Below, piece by piece: positions 1 through 6,791 of a stretch of DNA of 6,851 nucleotides. How positions within the stretch are numbered: the stretch's first letter is position 1; the number at the start of each line of letters is the position of its first letter. The notes beneath the pieces were generated by a model that saw nothing but the letters and a program-made list of their open reading frames with translations, searched no databases and was not told the origin of the DNA. The position numbers were made by a program, and so were the translations under genes. Source of the stretch: Segetibacter sp. (GTDB lineage: Bacteria > Bacteroidota > Bacteroidia > Chitinophagales > Chitinophagaceae); the NCBI GenBank assembly GCA_030146445.1, contig JASLBT010000065.1, positions 1 through 6,851 of the forward strand. The letters are read 5' to 3'.

Positions 1-1679
1 GGTACCCAGCGCGTAAGGCAGATGCCGGAATTTAACTCTCCCCCCGGGAATGGTTGTCCTCTCCAGAACTGATCACCGGTTGTGCCTCCCCAGACTACTT
101 TGCCTCCCAGTACAAACCGTCCGTTGACAATAGACAGTTGCGGACCTGTATTCTGATGAACAGGATCATCGACCACAATTTCTTTAGCTGTAAATTCACG
201 AACATTTTCCGGCAAACTGTTATACAAGTTTTCGGCCTGCACTACGGAAGTTGTACTTCTTTTTAACCGCTTTGCAAGACTTTGTTGGTAACAGGAGAAT
301 TTTGAATTAACGATCATATTTGGATACGCAAGGGGTCCGAATGCTTCAACATTTTTCGCGCTACAATTCCAGATTAGTGAATTAGCTGCGGTCCATCCTC
401 CTGCCTGCGAGCGTTGCATATCATATGAGAGCCGAAGGTCAGCTCCTTCGATGTGTACATTTTCATAAAGAACTCCTGATGCCCAGCTTTCGAATGACCC
501 GCTTGCGCCCAAAGCATTTGTTGCTTTACAATCCAGGAAAACATTTGGCCCACCGGAGCAGAAACCGACTGCAAAGGCGTTAACACCAGAATCGGAAGTA
601 CACCTGTTTACCAAAACCTGTTGACCTTCTACAAGAAAACTATACCTGCGGTATCCGGCAATTTCTGAAATCGGTTGTTCACTTTTACAATTCAGAAGAG
701 TAACCTTTCGTGCACGGGGACCAACCCGGATTGCCGAACTTACAAAATGACGCGCAACAACATCCCGGATCCAGGTATCTTCAGAATAGTTAATCTGGAT
801 ACCTATCCATGAATGTTCTTCATCAGCCCTGTTGTTTGTGTCAAATTCACTTTCTATGGTTATCCCCTCAAACCCGATATGATGAACCAGCTCATCACTT
901 AATACTTTTCGTACTGTTCCGGCACCGTATAAATCTTCGAGCGCAGTTGTGATCGGTGCGTCCAATATTATTTCCTTTTTTGCTGCGTTCACGGCAGTAA
1001 TTACCCTGTCCCATCTTAACACTCTCGAACCTGTTGGCCATCTCATTCCCCGGTTCTCAGAAAACATTCCTTCATCTTTATTCATACCGATGTCGGAAAT
1101 CCAGTTTGCCTGGCTCGGACGAGTTATTACAATACGATCTCCGGTATTCAACCCGGTTACGCTTTCAACTGTAATCCTGTTGCTTCCCGCAGGAACAATT
1201 GTGTTAGTCACTTTTATGGGATTCGCAGGAGAAGCAGAGTCAACAGTCCCAATCATGATTAAAGTACGACGGTCTGTCCCTGTGGCCTCAATAACAGTTT
1301 TATCATTGTCGGCATTTCCTCTTAGCACAATTCCGCTTCTATTTAGAAGAAGTTGGCCTGAAACGCTGAACCTGCCTTCAGCTAGTTGCAAAGCACCGCG
1401 AAAACCATCCTTTTGCATCGGAAGCTTTCCTATATAATCAATGGCAGACTGCAAGATCCTGGTATCATCACTGCCTGTTGGACGAACAAACAACACGGTG
1501 GGAACTCCCGGTGGGGTATTGCCACCACCTTTATAGCCGGCGAATGAAAAGTCGATTTTGGTGCCGTTTTCACTGGTCTTCCCTGGTGGCTGCGTTTTGG
1601 CTGTCGGTGTGAACAAACAAAAAGAAATCACCAGCAGTACGAAATTTACATTGCGTTTGTTATCTCTATTCTTAAACAT
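1..1679 (-). CDS. Secreted right-handed beta-helix protein (pectate-lyase superfamily-like), C-terminus cut by window edge
   Basis: Reading the minus strand from the ATG at 1679 gives 559 uninterrupted codons, and the gene continues past position 1. Residues 1-30 look like a type I signal peptide: a basic start (MFKNRDNKRN), a hydrophobic core (VNFVLLVISFCLF) and a small-residue region near TAKTQ, so export is predicted. The mature part begins with FSFAGYKGGG (44-53), followed by a DDTRILQSAID block (71-81) and LQLAEGRFSVSGQLLLNRSG (97-116). This is the usual opening of pectate-lyase-3/GH28-related beta-helices (DDT..LQ.AID, then a P/A-G-x-Y/F turn and L..L). Short strand-turn repeats follow (HHIGFEGITIES, SWIGIQINYSEDTWIRDVVA, VTLLNCKS, LVNRCTS, VFLDCKA, LIWNCSAKNV), as expected for helix coils. 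The likely role is binding or cleaving an acidic or plant-type polysaccharide. I cannot assign catalytic residues or a CAZy family; a DUF4955-type C-terminal part is possible but unseen. The gene lies downstream of the susCD-like pair on the same strand, separated by a terminator and about 590 bases. Confidence 0.8.
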   Translation of the reverse strand, partial: MFKNRDNKRNVNFVLLVISFCLFTPTAKTQPPGKTSENGTKIDFSFAGYKGGGNTPPGVPTVLFVRPTGSDDTRILQSAIDYIGKLPMQKDGFRGALQLAEGRFSVSGQLLLNRSGIVLRGNADNDKTVIEATGTDRRTLIMIGTVDSASPANPIKVTNTIVPAGSNRITVESVTGLNTGDRIVITRPSQANWISDIGMNKDEGMFSENRGMRWPTGSRVLRWDRVITAVNAAKKEIILDAPITTALEDLYGAGTVRKVLSDELVHHIGFEGITIESEFDTNNRADEEHSWIGIQINYSEDTWIRDVVARHFVSSAIRVGPRARKVTLLNCKSEQPISEIAGYRRYSFLVEGQQVLVNRCTSDSGVNAFAVGFCSGGPNVFLDCKATNALGASGSFESWASGVLYENVHIEGADLRLSYDMQRSQAGGWTAANSLIWNCSAKNVEAFGPLAYPNMIVNSKFSCYQQSLAKRLKRSTTSVVQAENLYNSLPENVREFTAKEIVVDDPVHQNTGPQLSIVNGRFVLGGKVVWGGTTGDQFWRGQPFPGGELNSGICLTRWV

Positions 1680-1760
1680 TGATCTGGTTTTATTCGCCTC
1701 TTTTAATTAGCATTTTAAGTGATTCTAAATTGCAAAGCCGATGTTGCTTAATTAGACACC

Positions 1761-1775
1761 CGGCGTTAATCGCCG
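1761..1775. repeat. Short palindrome upstream of the beta-helix gene
   Basis: CGGCG and CGCCG form a perfect 5-bp stem around a TTAAT centre. It lies about 80 to 95 bases upstream of the beta-helix ATG. It has no T-run on either side, so it is not a terminator. It could be an operator half-site pair, a transcript leader hairpin, or simply part of the palindrome-rich spacer. The function is unknown. Confidence 0.35.
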
Positions 1776-1797
1776 AATAGAATACCTGCGAGTACAA

Positions 1798-1860
1798 GGG
1801 AGTGACACCCGTCCGACTGCCCGTCCGACTGGCGCAGCCGGGCGGGCGCAGCGGGCGGGC
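1798..1860. repeat. REP-like GC-rich palindrome with duplicated arms (copy 1)
   Basis: The left arm CCCGTCCGACTG occurs twice in tandem (1808-1819 and 1820-1831). The right arm also occurs twice, as GCAGCCGGGCGGGC (1834-1847) and GCAGCGGGCGGGC (1848-1860). The outer pair (1808-1815 with 1852-1859) and inner pair (1820-1827 with 1839-1846) each form an 8-bp stem with one G-T wobble. CTG/CAG triplets extend each stem, so the whole block can fold into one long interrupted hairpin. A lead-in, GGGAGTGACACCC (1798-1810), is itself partly palindromic. The unit is far more GC-rich than the flanks and recurs at 2051-2077, which suggests a dispersed repetitive extragenic palindrome family. No transposase gene is present in the window. 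Confidence 0.7.
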
Positions 1861-1895
1861 AACGATGCTAAATAGAATTCTTATTGCCGGCTCAC

Positions 1896-1905
1896 AAAAA
1901 AAAAA
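1896..1905. repeat. A10 homopolymer tract
   Basis: This is a run of ten A on the plus strand, read as T10 in the transcription direction of all three genes. Only a weak hairpin (AATCG/CGATT with a 16-base loop) lies on its upstream side in that direction, so it is a poor terminator candidate. It may act as a bent or slippage-prone spacer. Confidence 0.4.
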
Positions 1906-2012
1906 TCGCTAATAGAAACGGCATCGATTGAGCACTGGATATTTGATGTCATTCAGTTAAGATGTCTCTTTTGGACCCAACCGGGAAAATTAATTGAGCT
2001 TCGTTGCAGCTT

Positions 2013-2040
2013 GCCCCTCCCCAAAGCATTGGGGATTGGC
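2013..2040. repeat. CCCCAA/TTGGGG hairpin beside the second GC palindrome
   Basis: A perfect 6-bp stem CCCCAA (2019-2024) and TTGGGG (2029-2034) encloses the tetraloop AGCA. A 3-base internal loop separates it from an outer GCC/GGC clamp (2013-2015 with 2038-2040). It directly abuts the REP-like copy 2, so it may be part of the same composite element. There is no T-run on either side. Confidence 0.45.
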
Positions 2041-2077
2041 GGGTCGCACTCCCGTCCGAATGGCGCGCCGGGCGGGC
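2041..2077. repeat. REP-like GC-rich palindrome (copy 2, single-armed)
   Basis: CCCGTCCG (2051-2058) pairs with CGGGCGGG (2069-2076), giving an 8-bp stem with one wobble pair around a 10-base loop. The 27-base core aligns with the inner core of copy 1 (1820-1847) with one substitution and one missing base, in the same orientation 231 bases away. Its lead-in GGGTCGCACTCCC (2041-2053), when reverse-complemented, matches 11 of 13 bases of the copy 1 lead-in. A GGCGCGCC self-palindrome (2062-2069) sits across the loop. Two copies in one spacer support a repeat family rather than a chance palindrome. Confidence 0.7.
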
Positions 2078-2084
2078 TTGTACG

Positions 2085-2097
2085 GCAGTTTCACTGC
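2085..2097. repeat. Small GCAGT/ACTGC hairpin
   Basis: A perfect 5-bp stem encloses the loop TTC, eight bases to the right of REP-like copy 2. It has no T-run and no known role. It adds to the clustering of hairpins around that copy. Confidence 0.3.
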
Positions 2098-2191
2098 GCA
2101 GCTTTTGCAGGGTTAACTAAACGACATTAATAGAATGTTGTGAGTTTAATGTTTGTCTTAACCGACATCGACTTATAATCTTCCGGTGAAG

Positions 2192-2243
2192 ATTAAAATT
2201 GAATTGGCAACCGATAGATATCAATTGCCAATTCAACTTCAAT
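2192..2243 (-). terminator. Probable intrinsic terminator of the susCD-like operon
   Basis: TTGAATTGGCAA (2199-2210) and TTGCCAATTCAA (2225-2236) form a perfect 12-bp stem around a 14-base loop. Pairing resumes outside the stem (2192-2194 with 2241-2243) after mismatches. On the minus strand the stem is immediately followed by TTTTAATC, the T-rich tail expected of a rho-independent terminator. The stem begins about 30 bases after the susD-like stop codon. The stem is AT-rich, so termination may be partial, which would allow some read-through to the beta-helix gene. Confidence 0.75.
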
Positions 2244-2273
2244 TAACAGCCGGTATGCTAAAATACTATTCCA

Positions 2274-3797
2274 TTAATAATTCGGATTTTGTTGCAGGTT
2301 TGGGTTTGCATTTATTTGCTGGGCGGGAATGGGATAGATCCCTCTCCAGGTTGGCGTTACTGTGGTTTTAAATTTCCATGTTCCCGTAAAATAAGTTCCA
2401 AATCGAATCATATCTCTTCGGCGATGTCCTTCCCAAATGAATTCTCTGGCCCTTTCGTCTTCTATGTCGTTTAACGTAAGTGTTGTGAGGGGAGACGCAT
2501 TACTCCTCGCTCTTACCTCGTTTATCAATGTCAACGACTCGGCTGTGTTTCCGGTTCTGAACAGAGCTTCAGCTTTCATCAGCAGTATATCTGCATAACG
2601 TATCAACACCAGATCATTATCTCCATTGAAACCGGCCCATTTGGTTCCTATTGGCGTATACTTTAAGACTTTGTATCCCTCATCATCTTCTGCGCCTACA
2701 AGATCCCTAACCGGAACCAAAACCAGTTGTTTGCCATTAGGTAGAAGCAGAGGTGTGCCGTCTAAATATGTTTGAGGCCCATATTCTAATAAGCCTTTAC
2801 GTTCATCACGGTCCTCATACCTATCCAATGCCTCCTGCGTGGTACTGTACCCGTGAGCAGGGATAAAAGGCAGGTTGTACTTTTTTTGATCCAAGGAATG
2901 CTGAGCATACAATATAAATTGATTGCCGCCGGCATTTTTGGTTGGGTCTACTGAAAATGATGATATGAGCTCGGTTGATTTATCTTCGTTTGTAGCTCTA
3001 AAACAATCAACAACATTAGCTTCCAGTGAGTACTTTTGAGTGCTTATCACATTATCACACATCTCTATTGTTTTATCCCAATAGGGACTTCCTGCATATA
3101 CCTCGCCGTTTAAGTAGATTGTGGCTAAAGCAGCATAGATGGCCTCTTTTGTAAACCTGGGATAATAAGCAGACCTATTCACATCTTTTATCGAAGGAAG
3201 ATCTTCTATAGCTTTCAACATCTCTGAAGTTACAAATTCAAAAACCTCTTTTCGGCTACTGGTTTTCGGTAGATTGGCGGGATCGATCCTTGCGGTAGTA
3301 ACGATTGGAACATTTCCCCAAAAATCCATCGCATAAAAATATCCATAAGCTCTTAGCGCCCTTGTCTCTGCTATTAGCCCTTTTAAGTTGGCGCTATTGG
3401 GTGAGGTCTCAAGGCTTTGCAGCACAGCATTGGACGTGCCTATCTCCTGGAAAATATTGACCCAGGCATTTGCGAGCCTTCCATTTTCCGGCTTTGCCTC
3501 ATGTCGGATAATGTCGACCTGGTTTTGATCAAACCAACCGCCGCTTGCTCTTCCCGGAACCACGAATTCATCCGTTCCAAACTCGGCTACCCTCCACGGG
3601 TCGCCAATATGTACTACTTGCGACAATAAAGAATACACGCCAACAACAGAAGATAATCCTTCCTTTTCTGTCCTGTAGAAATTTTCAGGTGACAAACTGC
3701 CAAAGGTTTCTTCATCCAGTTTGGTGCATCCTGCAAAGATTGTTGAGACAAGCACTAATAGTCTCAACTTTGATATATACTTATTCATAACTGGCAT
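2274..3797 (-). CDS. SusD/RagB-like surface nutrient-binding lipoprotein
   Basis: This is the 507-residue partner of the SusC-like transporter. It is predicted to be anchored on the outer face of the outer membrane and to bind oligosaccharides over the SusC pore. Residues 5-23 form a lipoprotein signal, with a lipobox FAGC and the lipidated cysteine at 24. The following TKLDEE is acidic, as in Bacteroidota surface-export signals. Family hallmarks are RALRAYGYFYAMDFWGN (146-162), RYADILLMKAEAL (400-412), INEVRARS (425-432), the ERAREFIWEGHRRRDMIRFG block (448-467) and the C-terminal YPIPAQQINANPNLQQNPNY (488-507). Length is normal for the family and no damage is seen. The start may instead be Met4 (ATG at 3788), which gives a more typical MNKYISK opening; neither ATG has a Shine-Dalgarno sequence. 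The gene lies 21 bases after the susC-like stop, so co-transcription is very likely. The ligand cannot be inferred from sequence alone. Confidence 0.96.
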   Translation of the reverse strand: MPVMNKYISKLRLLVLVSTIFAGCTKLDEETFGSLSPENFYRTEKEGLSSVVGVYSLLSQVVHIGDPWRVAEFGTDEFVVPGRASGGWFDQNQVDIIRHEAKPENGRLANAWVNIFQEIGTSNAVLQSLETSPNSANLKGLIAETRALRAYGYFYAMDFWGNVPIVTTARIDPANLPKTSSRKEVFEFVTSEMLKAIEDLPSIKDVNRSAYYPRFTKEAIYAALATIYLNGEVYAGSPYWDKTIEMCDNVISTQKYSLEANVVDCFRATNEDKSTELISSFSVDPTKNAGGNQFILYAQHSLDQKKYNLPFIPAHGYSTTQEALDRYEDRDERKGLLEYGPQTYLDGTPLLLPNGKQLVLVPVRDLVGAEDDEGYKVLKYTPIGTKWAGFNGDNDLVLIRYADILLMKAEALFRTGNTAESLTLINEVRARSNASPLTTLTLNDIEDERAREFIWEGHRRRDMIRFGTYFTGTWKFKTTVTPTWRGIYPIPAQQINANPNLQQNPNY

Positions 3798-3818
3798 TTT
3801 GCATTTTTACTTATTAAA

Positions 3819-6791
3819 TTAAAAAGAAACACTAAGCCCCAAAGTGACGGTTTTAGCTCTGGGGTATGCAAGGTAATCGATACCAAGAGGTGGAATTCCG
3901 CTACCGGAAACGTCGGAGTTTACTTCAGGATCAAGACCGCTGTAGTTCGTTAATAATAACAGGTTTTGACCTGTGAGATATACTCTTGCATTTGAAAGAA
4001 ATGACCTTTTCACATTGAACGTATAACCTAACGTTACGTTGTCCAAACGTGCGAATGATCCATCTTCAATCCATCTTGAAGAATATCGCTTTGGTTGATC
4101 TCTCGTTACGCCATCGGTGACGGCTTGTTTAAACACGTTTCTCCCTGGCAGATTACTTAGATAAGCCAGGTTATTTGCGGTTAAATTAAATACATCGTTG
4201 CCCACAGATCCTCTTAGATTTACTCCGAGACTCCAATTTCGGTAGGTAAAGGAATTGCTAAAGCCGAAAGTAAAATTGGGCTGGGCATCACCAATTATAG
4301 TATCCCTGCTTCCCAATATTTCTACCCCGCCTTTAATTTCAATAAATTCTCTGCCGTAAAATGTACCTAAGGGTTGCCCCGGGGTGATGAGTTGAGCAAA
4401 AGGTCCTGATAAACCCTGCCCTTGCAACGGTGATGTTCTTATATCCTTTCCCTGGAATAATTCATTGGAAAGGCTTAAAACTTTGTTCCTGTTTCTGCTG
4501 AAATTTAGATCTGCTTCCCAGCTAAAATCAGTGCGGTCAATCAGCCTTGCACCCAGTTCAAGTTCAATCCCTTTGTTTTCTACACTGCCAACATTGGCCA
4601 ACTGTGTTGGTATGGAAGAAGGTGATGGCACGTCTAATCTAAATAACAAGTCAGAAGTTTTCTTTCTGTAATAGTCAAAACTTCCGTGAATTTTTCCGTT
4701 GAGCAAACTAAAGTCAACTCCTCCATCAAACTGGGCTGTTTGCTCCCACTTTAAGTTAGGGTTGGCATACTGTTGGGGAAGCACAATGGTAATTCTTTGT
4801 CCGCCGACGATATAACCATTCGTACTTGCGCCGAGCGTTGTAAGTGAGTTTAAGTTGCCTATTTCCTGGTTACCCGTAACACCATAGCTTACTCTCACTT
4901 TCAAATCGGATACTACGTTACTTTTGAAAAACTCTTCCTGCGAGATTCTCCACGCAACAGATCCCGAAGGAAATACACCCCATTTATTTCCGGAGCCAAA
5001 CCTGCTTGAACCATCACGCCTTACTGTTGCGGTGATTAAGAACCTGTCGTCATAGTTAAAGTTGGCTCTGCTGTACATAGAGATCAACTTATTACTTTGC
5101 TTAAAGGTTGATACGCTTTGTATAGAGCTGGCCGCCTGCAAACTGTACCACTTAAATTCATCTGATAAAAACCCGGAAGCAGCAGTACGGTCGCCTTCAT
5201 CTACAAAGTACTGGTACGAATACCCGGCAATTGCATCTAAAGATAGCTTTCCGTATTTTTTATTAAATCTTAGTGTGGTCTCTAATAGCTTGCTGTGATC
5301 TGCAAGTTTTTGTACGCTTGCATAGCCACCCATGCCTTCACCTAAAGGGTTAGTTTGCCTGATGTAAGAGTTTCTGTCGATTGTTTCGTCAACATATCCC
5401 AGGTTGACATTTATGCTTAAAGGTTTTAATATCTTGTATGTTGTCGATAAACTTCCTGTAAATCTTTTATTGATTCTTTCATCTAAAACATCGGTGGAAA
5501 ACGAAACCGGATTTATCCTATATGGCCGAACGTAATTATAATTTCCATTTGCATCATATACCGGGTAAGTTGGATTGAAAACATATGACTCATAGTTCAT
5601 ACTGGTACCTTGTTCGCTACCAACGGTATTTGAAACAGGTGCTGCATTTGATAAGGTATGACCGTAATTTACTCTTAGATCAAAAGTCAATCGGTCGTCC
5701 AAAGCGGCGTGATTGATATTGATTCTTGCATTAGCTCTTTGAAGTTTCGAACCTAGCATAATACCCTCCTGGTTACCATATCCCAGCGAGGCTCTGTAAG
5801 TGGTATTCTGGCTACCTCCGTTAAACGATAGAAAGTGATCCTGTGAAATGGCTTTTCTGTAAATCTGATCCTGCCAGTTTGTATTGGCCCCCTTGTCATC
5901 TATGGTAAGTCCTAAATCACTCACCACCTTCCTGTACTCATCTGCCGACAGCACATCTAACTTTTTCGCTACGGTGGAAATGCCCGCAGAAGCACTGTAG
6001 GTAACCTGCATCTTTCCCGCGCTTCCTCTTCTGGTAGTGATAACAATGACCCCGTTTGCTCCTCTTGATCCATAAATTGCCGTTGCGGATGCATCTTTAA
6101 GAACCGTGACCGATTCAATGTCGTTCGGGTTTAATGTCATCAAGGGATTTATAGGCTCCTGGTCAAAAACATCGGTTGAATTTCCCCTGATGTTTGACTG
6201 GCTTACACCACTGCTTGTAGAGATGGGAACTCCGTCGATTACGTAAAGAGGATCGTTTGATTGGGTGAGTGAAGTTCCGCCGCGAACCCTGACCGTATTG
6301 GATGCACCAGGTTTTCCACTGTTAACGGAAATATTTACCCCAGCCATTTTACCCTGGATAAGTTGCTGCGGGCTTAACAAGGGACCTTCATTAAAATCTT
6401 TAGCAGTAACGGTTGAAACGGCACCTGTTAAGTCCCTTTGTCTTTGGGTTCCATAACCAACCACCACCACTTCATTTAACTTGTTATCGGTATTCACCAT
6501 TTTCACATTTACACTGCCACGGTTGGCAACGGCAACCTCCTGAGCTTCAAAGCCGACAGACGTAAACACCAGGACATCAGTTGGCTTTGATACTGTAATT
6601 GAATATTCTCCGTTGTTGTTTGTACTTGAACCGGTTGTCGTGCCTTTCACAATAACGCTAACAGCGGGAAGAGGGGTTCCGTCTTCCCTGGTAATTTTTC
6701 CCTTTACGGTCATGCTTTGTGCCAAAGCGATCTGTGCACAAAATACGGTTATAGTAAAGAGCATTAAAACACGTAGATGTGTCTTTTTCAT
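3819..6791 (-). CDS. SusC/RagA-like TonB-linked outer-membrane transporter
   Basis: This 990-residue protein is a complete SusC-type receptor that imports ligand handed over by the SusD-like lipoprotein, powered by TonB-ExbBD. Residues 1-24 are a signal peptide (MKKTHLRVLMLF, cleavage near ALA-Q). Residues about 28-104 form a carboxypeptidase-regulatory-like beta-sandwich (VKGKITREDGTPLPAVSVIV, NNNGEYSI). LNEVVVVGYGTQRQRDLTGA (105-124) is the TonB-box/plug junction. The plug contains the SusC signature DPLYVIDGVPI (180-190) and LKDASATAIYGSRGANGVIV (231-250). Barrel hallmarks include DGSSRFG and WGVFPSGSVAWR (about 590-615), VRVSYGVTGNQEIGN, WIEDGSFARLDNVTLGY (907-923), and GQNLLLLTNYSGLDPEV (941-957). 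The chain ends in Phe, as outer-membrane barrels do. No STN domain is present, so direct signalling to a FecR-type anti-sigma factor is unlikely. The start is well placed ahead of the signal peptide, with no Shine-Dalgarno. Substrate is unknown. Confidence 0.97.
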   Translation of the reverse strand: MKKTHLRVLMLFTITVFCAQIALAQSMTVKGKITREDGTPLPAVSVIVKGTTTGSSTNNNGEYSITVSKPTDVLVFTSVGFEAQEVAVANRGSVNVKMVNTDNKLNEVVVVGYGTQRQRDLTGAVSTVTAKDFNEGPLLSPQQLIQGKMAGVNISVNSGKPGASNTVRVRGGTSLTQSNDPLYVIDGVPISTSSGVSQSNIRGNSTDVFDQEPINPLMTLNPNDIESVTVLKDASATAIYGSRGANGVIVITTRRGSAGKMQVTYSASAGISTVAKKLDVLSADEYRKVVSDLGLTIDDKGANTNWQDQIYRKAISQDHFLSFNGGSQNTTYRASLGYGNQEGIMLGSKLQRANARININHAALDDRLTFDLRVNYGHTLSNAAPVSNTVGSEQGTSMNYESYVFNPTYPVYDANGNYNYVRPYRINPVSFSTDVLDERINKRFTGSLSTTYKILKPLSINVNLGYVDETIDRNSYIRQTNPLGEGMGGYASVQKLADHSKLLETTLRFNKKYGKLSLDAIAGYSYQYFVDEGDRTAASGFLSDEFKWYSLQAASSIQSVSTFKQSNKLISMYSRANFNYDDRFLITATVRRDGSSRFGSGNKWGVFPSGSVAWRISQEEFFKSNVVSDLKVRVSYGVTGNQEIGNLNSLTTLGASTNGYIVGGQRITIVLPQQYANPNLKWEQTAQFDGGVDFSLLNGKIHGSFDYYRKKTSDLLFRLDVPSPSSIPTQLANVGSVENKGIELELGARLIDRTDFSWEADLNFSRNRNKVLSLSNELFQGKDIRTSPLQGQGLSGPFAQLITPGQPLGTFYGREFIEIKGGVEILGSRDTIIGDAQPNFTFGFSNSFTYRNWSLGVNLRGSVGNDVFNLTANNLAYLSNLPGRNVFKQAVTDGVTRDQPKRYSSRWIEDGSFARLDNVTLGYTFNVKRSFLSNARVYLTGQNLLLLTNYSGLDPEVNSDVSGSGIPPLGIDYLAYPRAKTVTLGLSVSF

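Larger units (their letters stand above)
1680..2273. other. Gene-free intergenic region rich in palindromes
   Basis: No credible coding sequence was found on either strand between the susD-like stop and the beta-helix gene start. Short open frames here lack recognisable domains and run into the susD-like gene in the wrong strand. From right to left the region holds the susCD terminator hairpin, a small GCAGT/ACTGC hairpin, a GC-rich palindrome with a neighbouring CCCCAA/TTGGGG hairpin, an A10 tract, a second GC-rich palindrome with doubled arms, and a CGGCG/CGCCG palindrome. The 80 bases just upstream of the beta-helix ATG are AT-rich and presumably carry its promoter, but no clear Bacteroidota -7 box (TAnnTTTG) is visible. 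Confidence 0.75.

Noticed and set aside
1..6. GGTACC (KpnI site) at the very start of the window as a possible cloning junction
   Set aside because: The beta-helix frame runs through it without disturbance and the same hexamer occurs inside susC near 5604, so it has no annotation value.
374..586. 70-codon minus-strand open frame
   Set aside because: It lies on the same strand but in a different frame from the beta-helix gene, whose own frame is open throughout and carries the recognisable protein features.
949..1437. 162-codon plus-strand open frame
   Set aside because: It lies antisense to the continuous 559-codon beta-helix reading frame, has no recognisable domain, and its composition is that of a shadow frame.
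1680..1800. Promoter for the beta-helix gene, including a TTTG and two TTAATTAG copies 45 bases apart (1703-1710 and 1748-1755)
   Set aside because: No proper TAnnTTTG box at the right spacing was found, and AT-rich 8-mers repeat easily by chance, so no promoter or operator call is justified.
1896..1905. T10 on the minus strand as a second terminator
   Set aside because: The only preceding stem is 5 bp with a 16-base loop, too weak to support an intrinsic terminator.
1798..2077. CRISPR array
   Set aside because: There are only two related units, one internally duplicated, without regular spacers or cas genes; the units are hairpin elements.
2186..2371. 61-codon plus-strand open frame spanning the susD 3' end
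   Set aside because: It covers the terminator hairpin and is antisense to the conserved susD C-terminus, so it is a chance frame.
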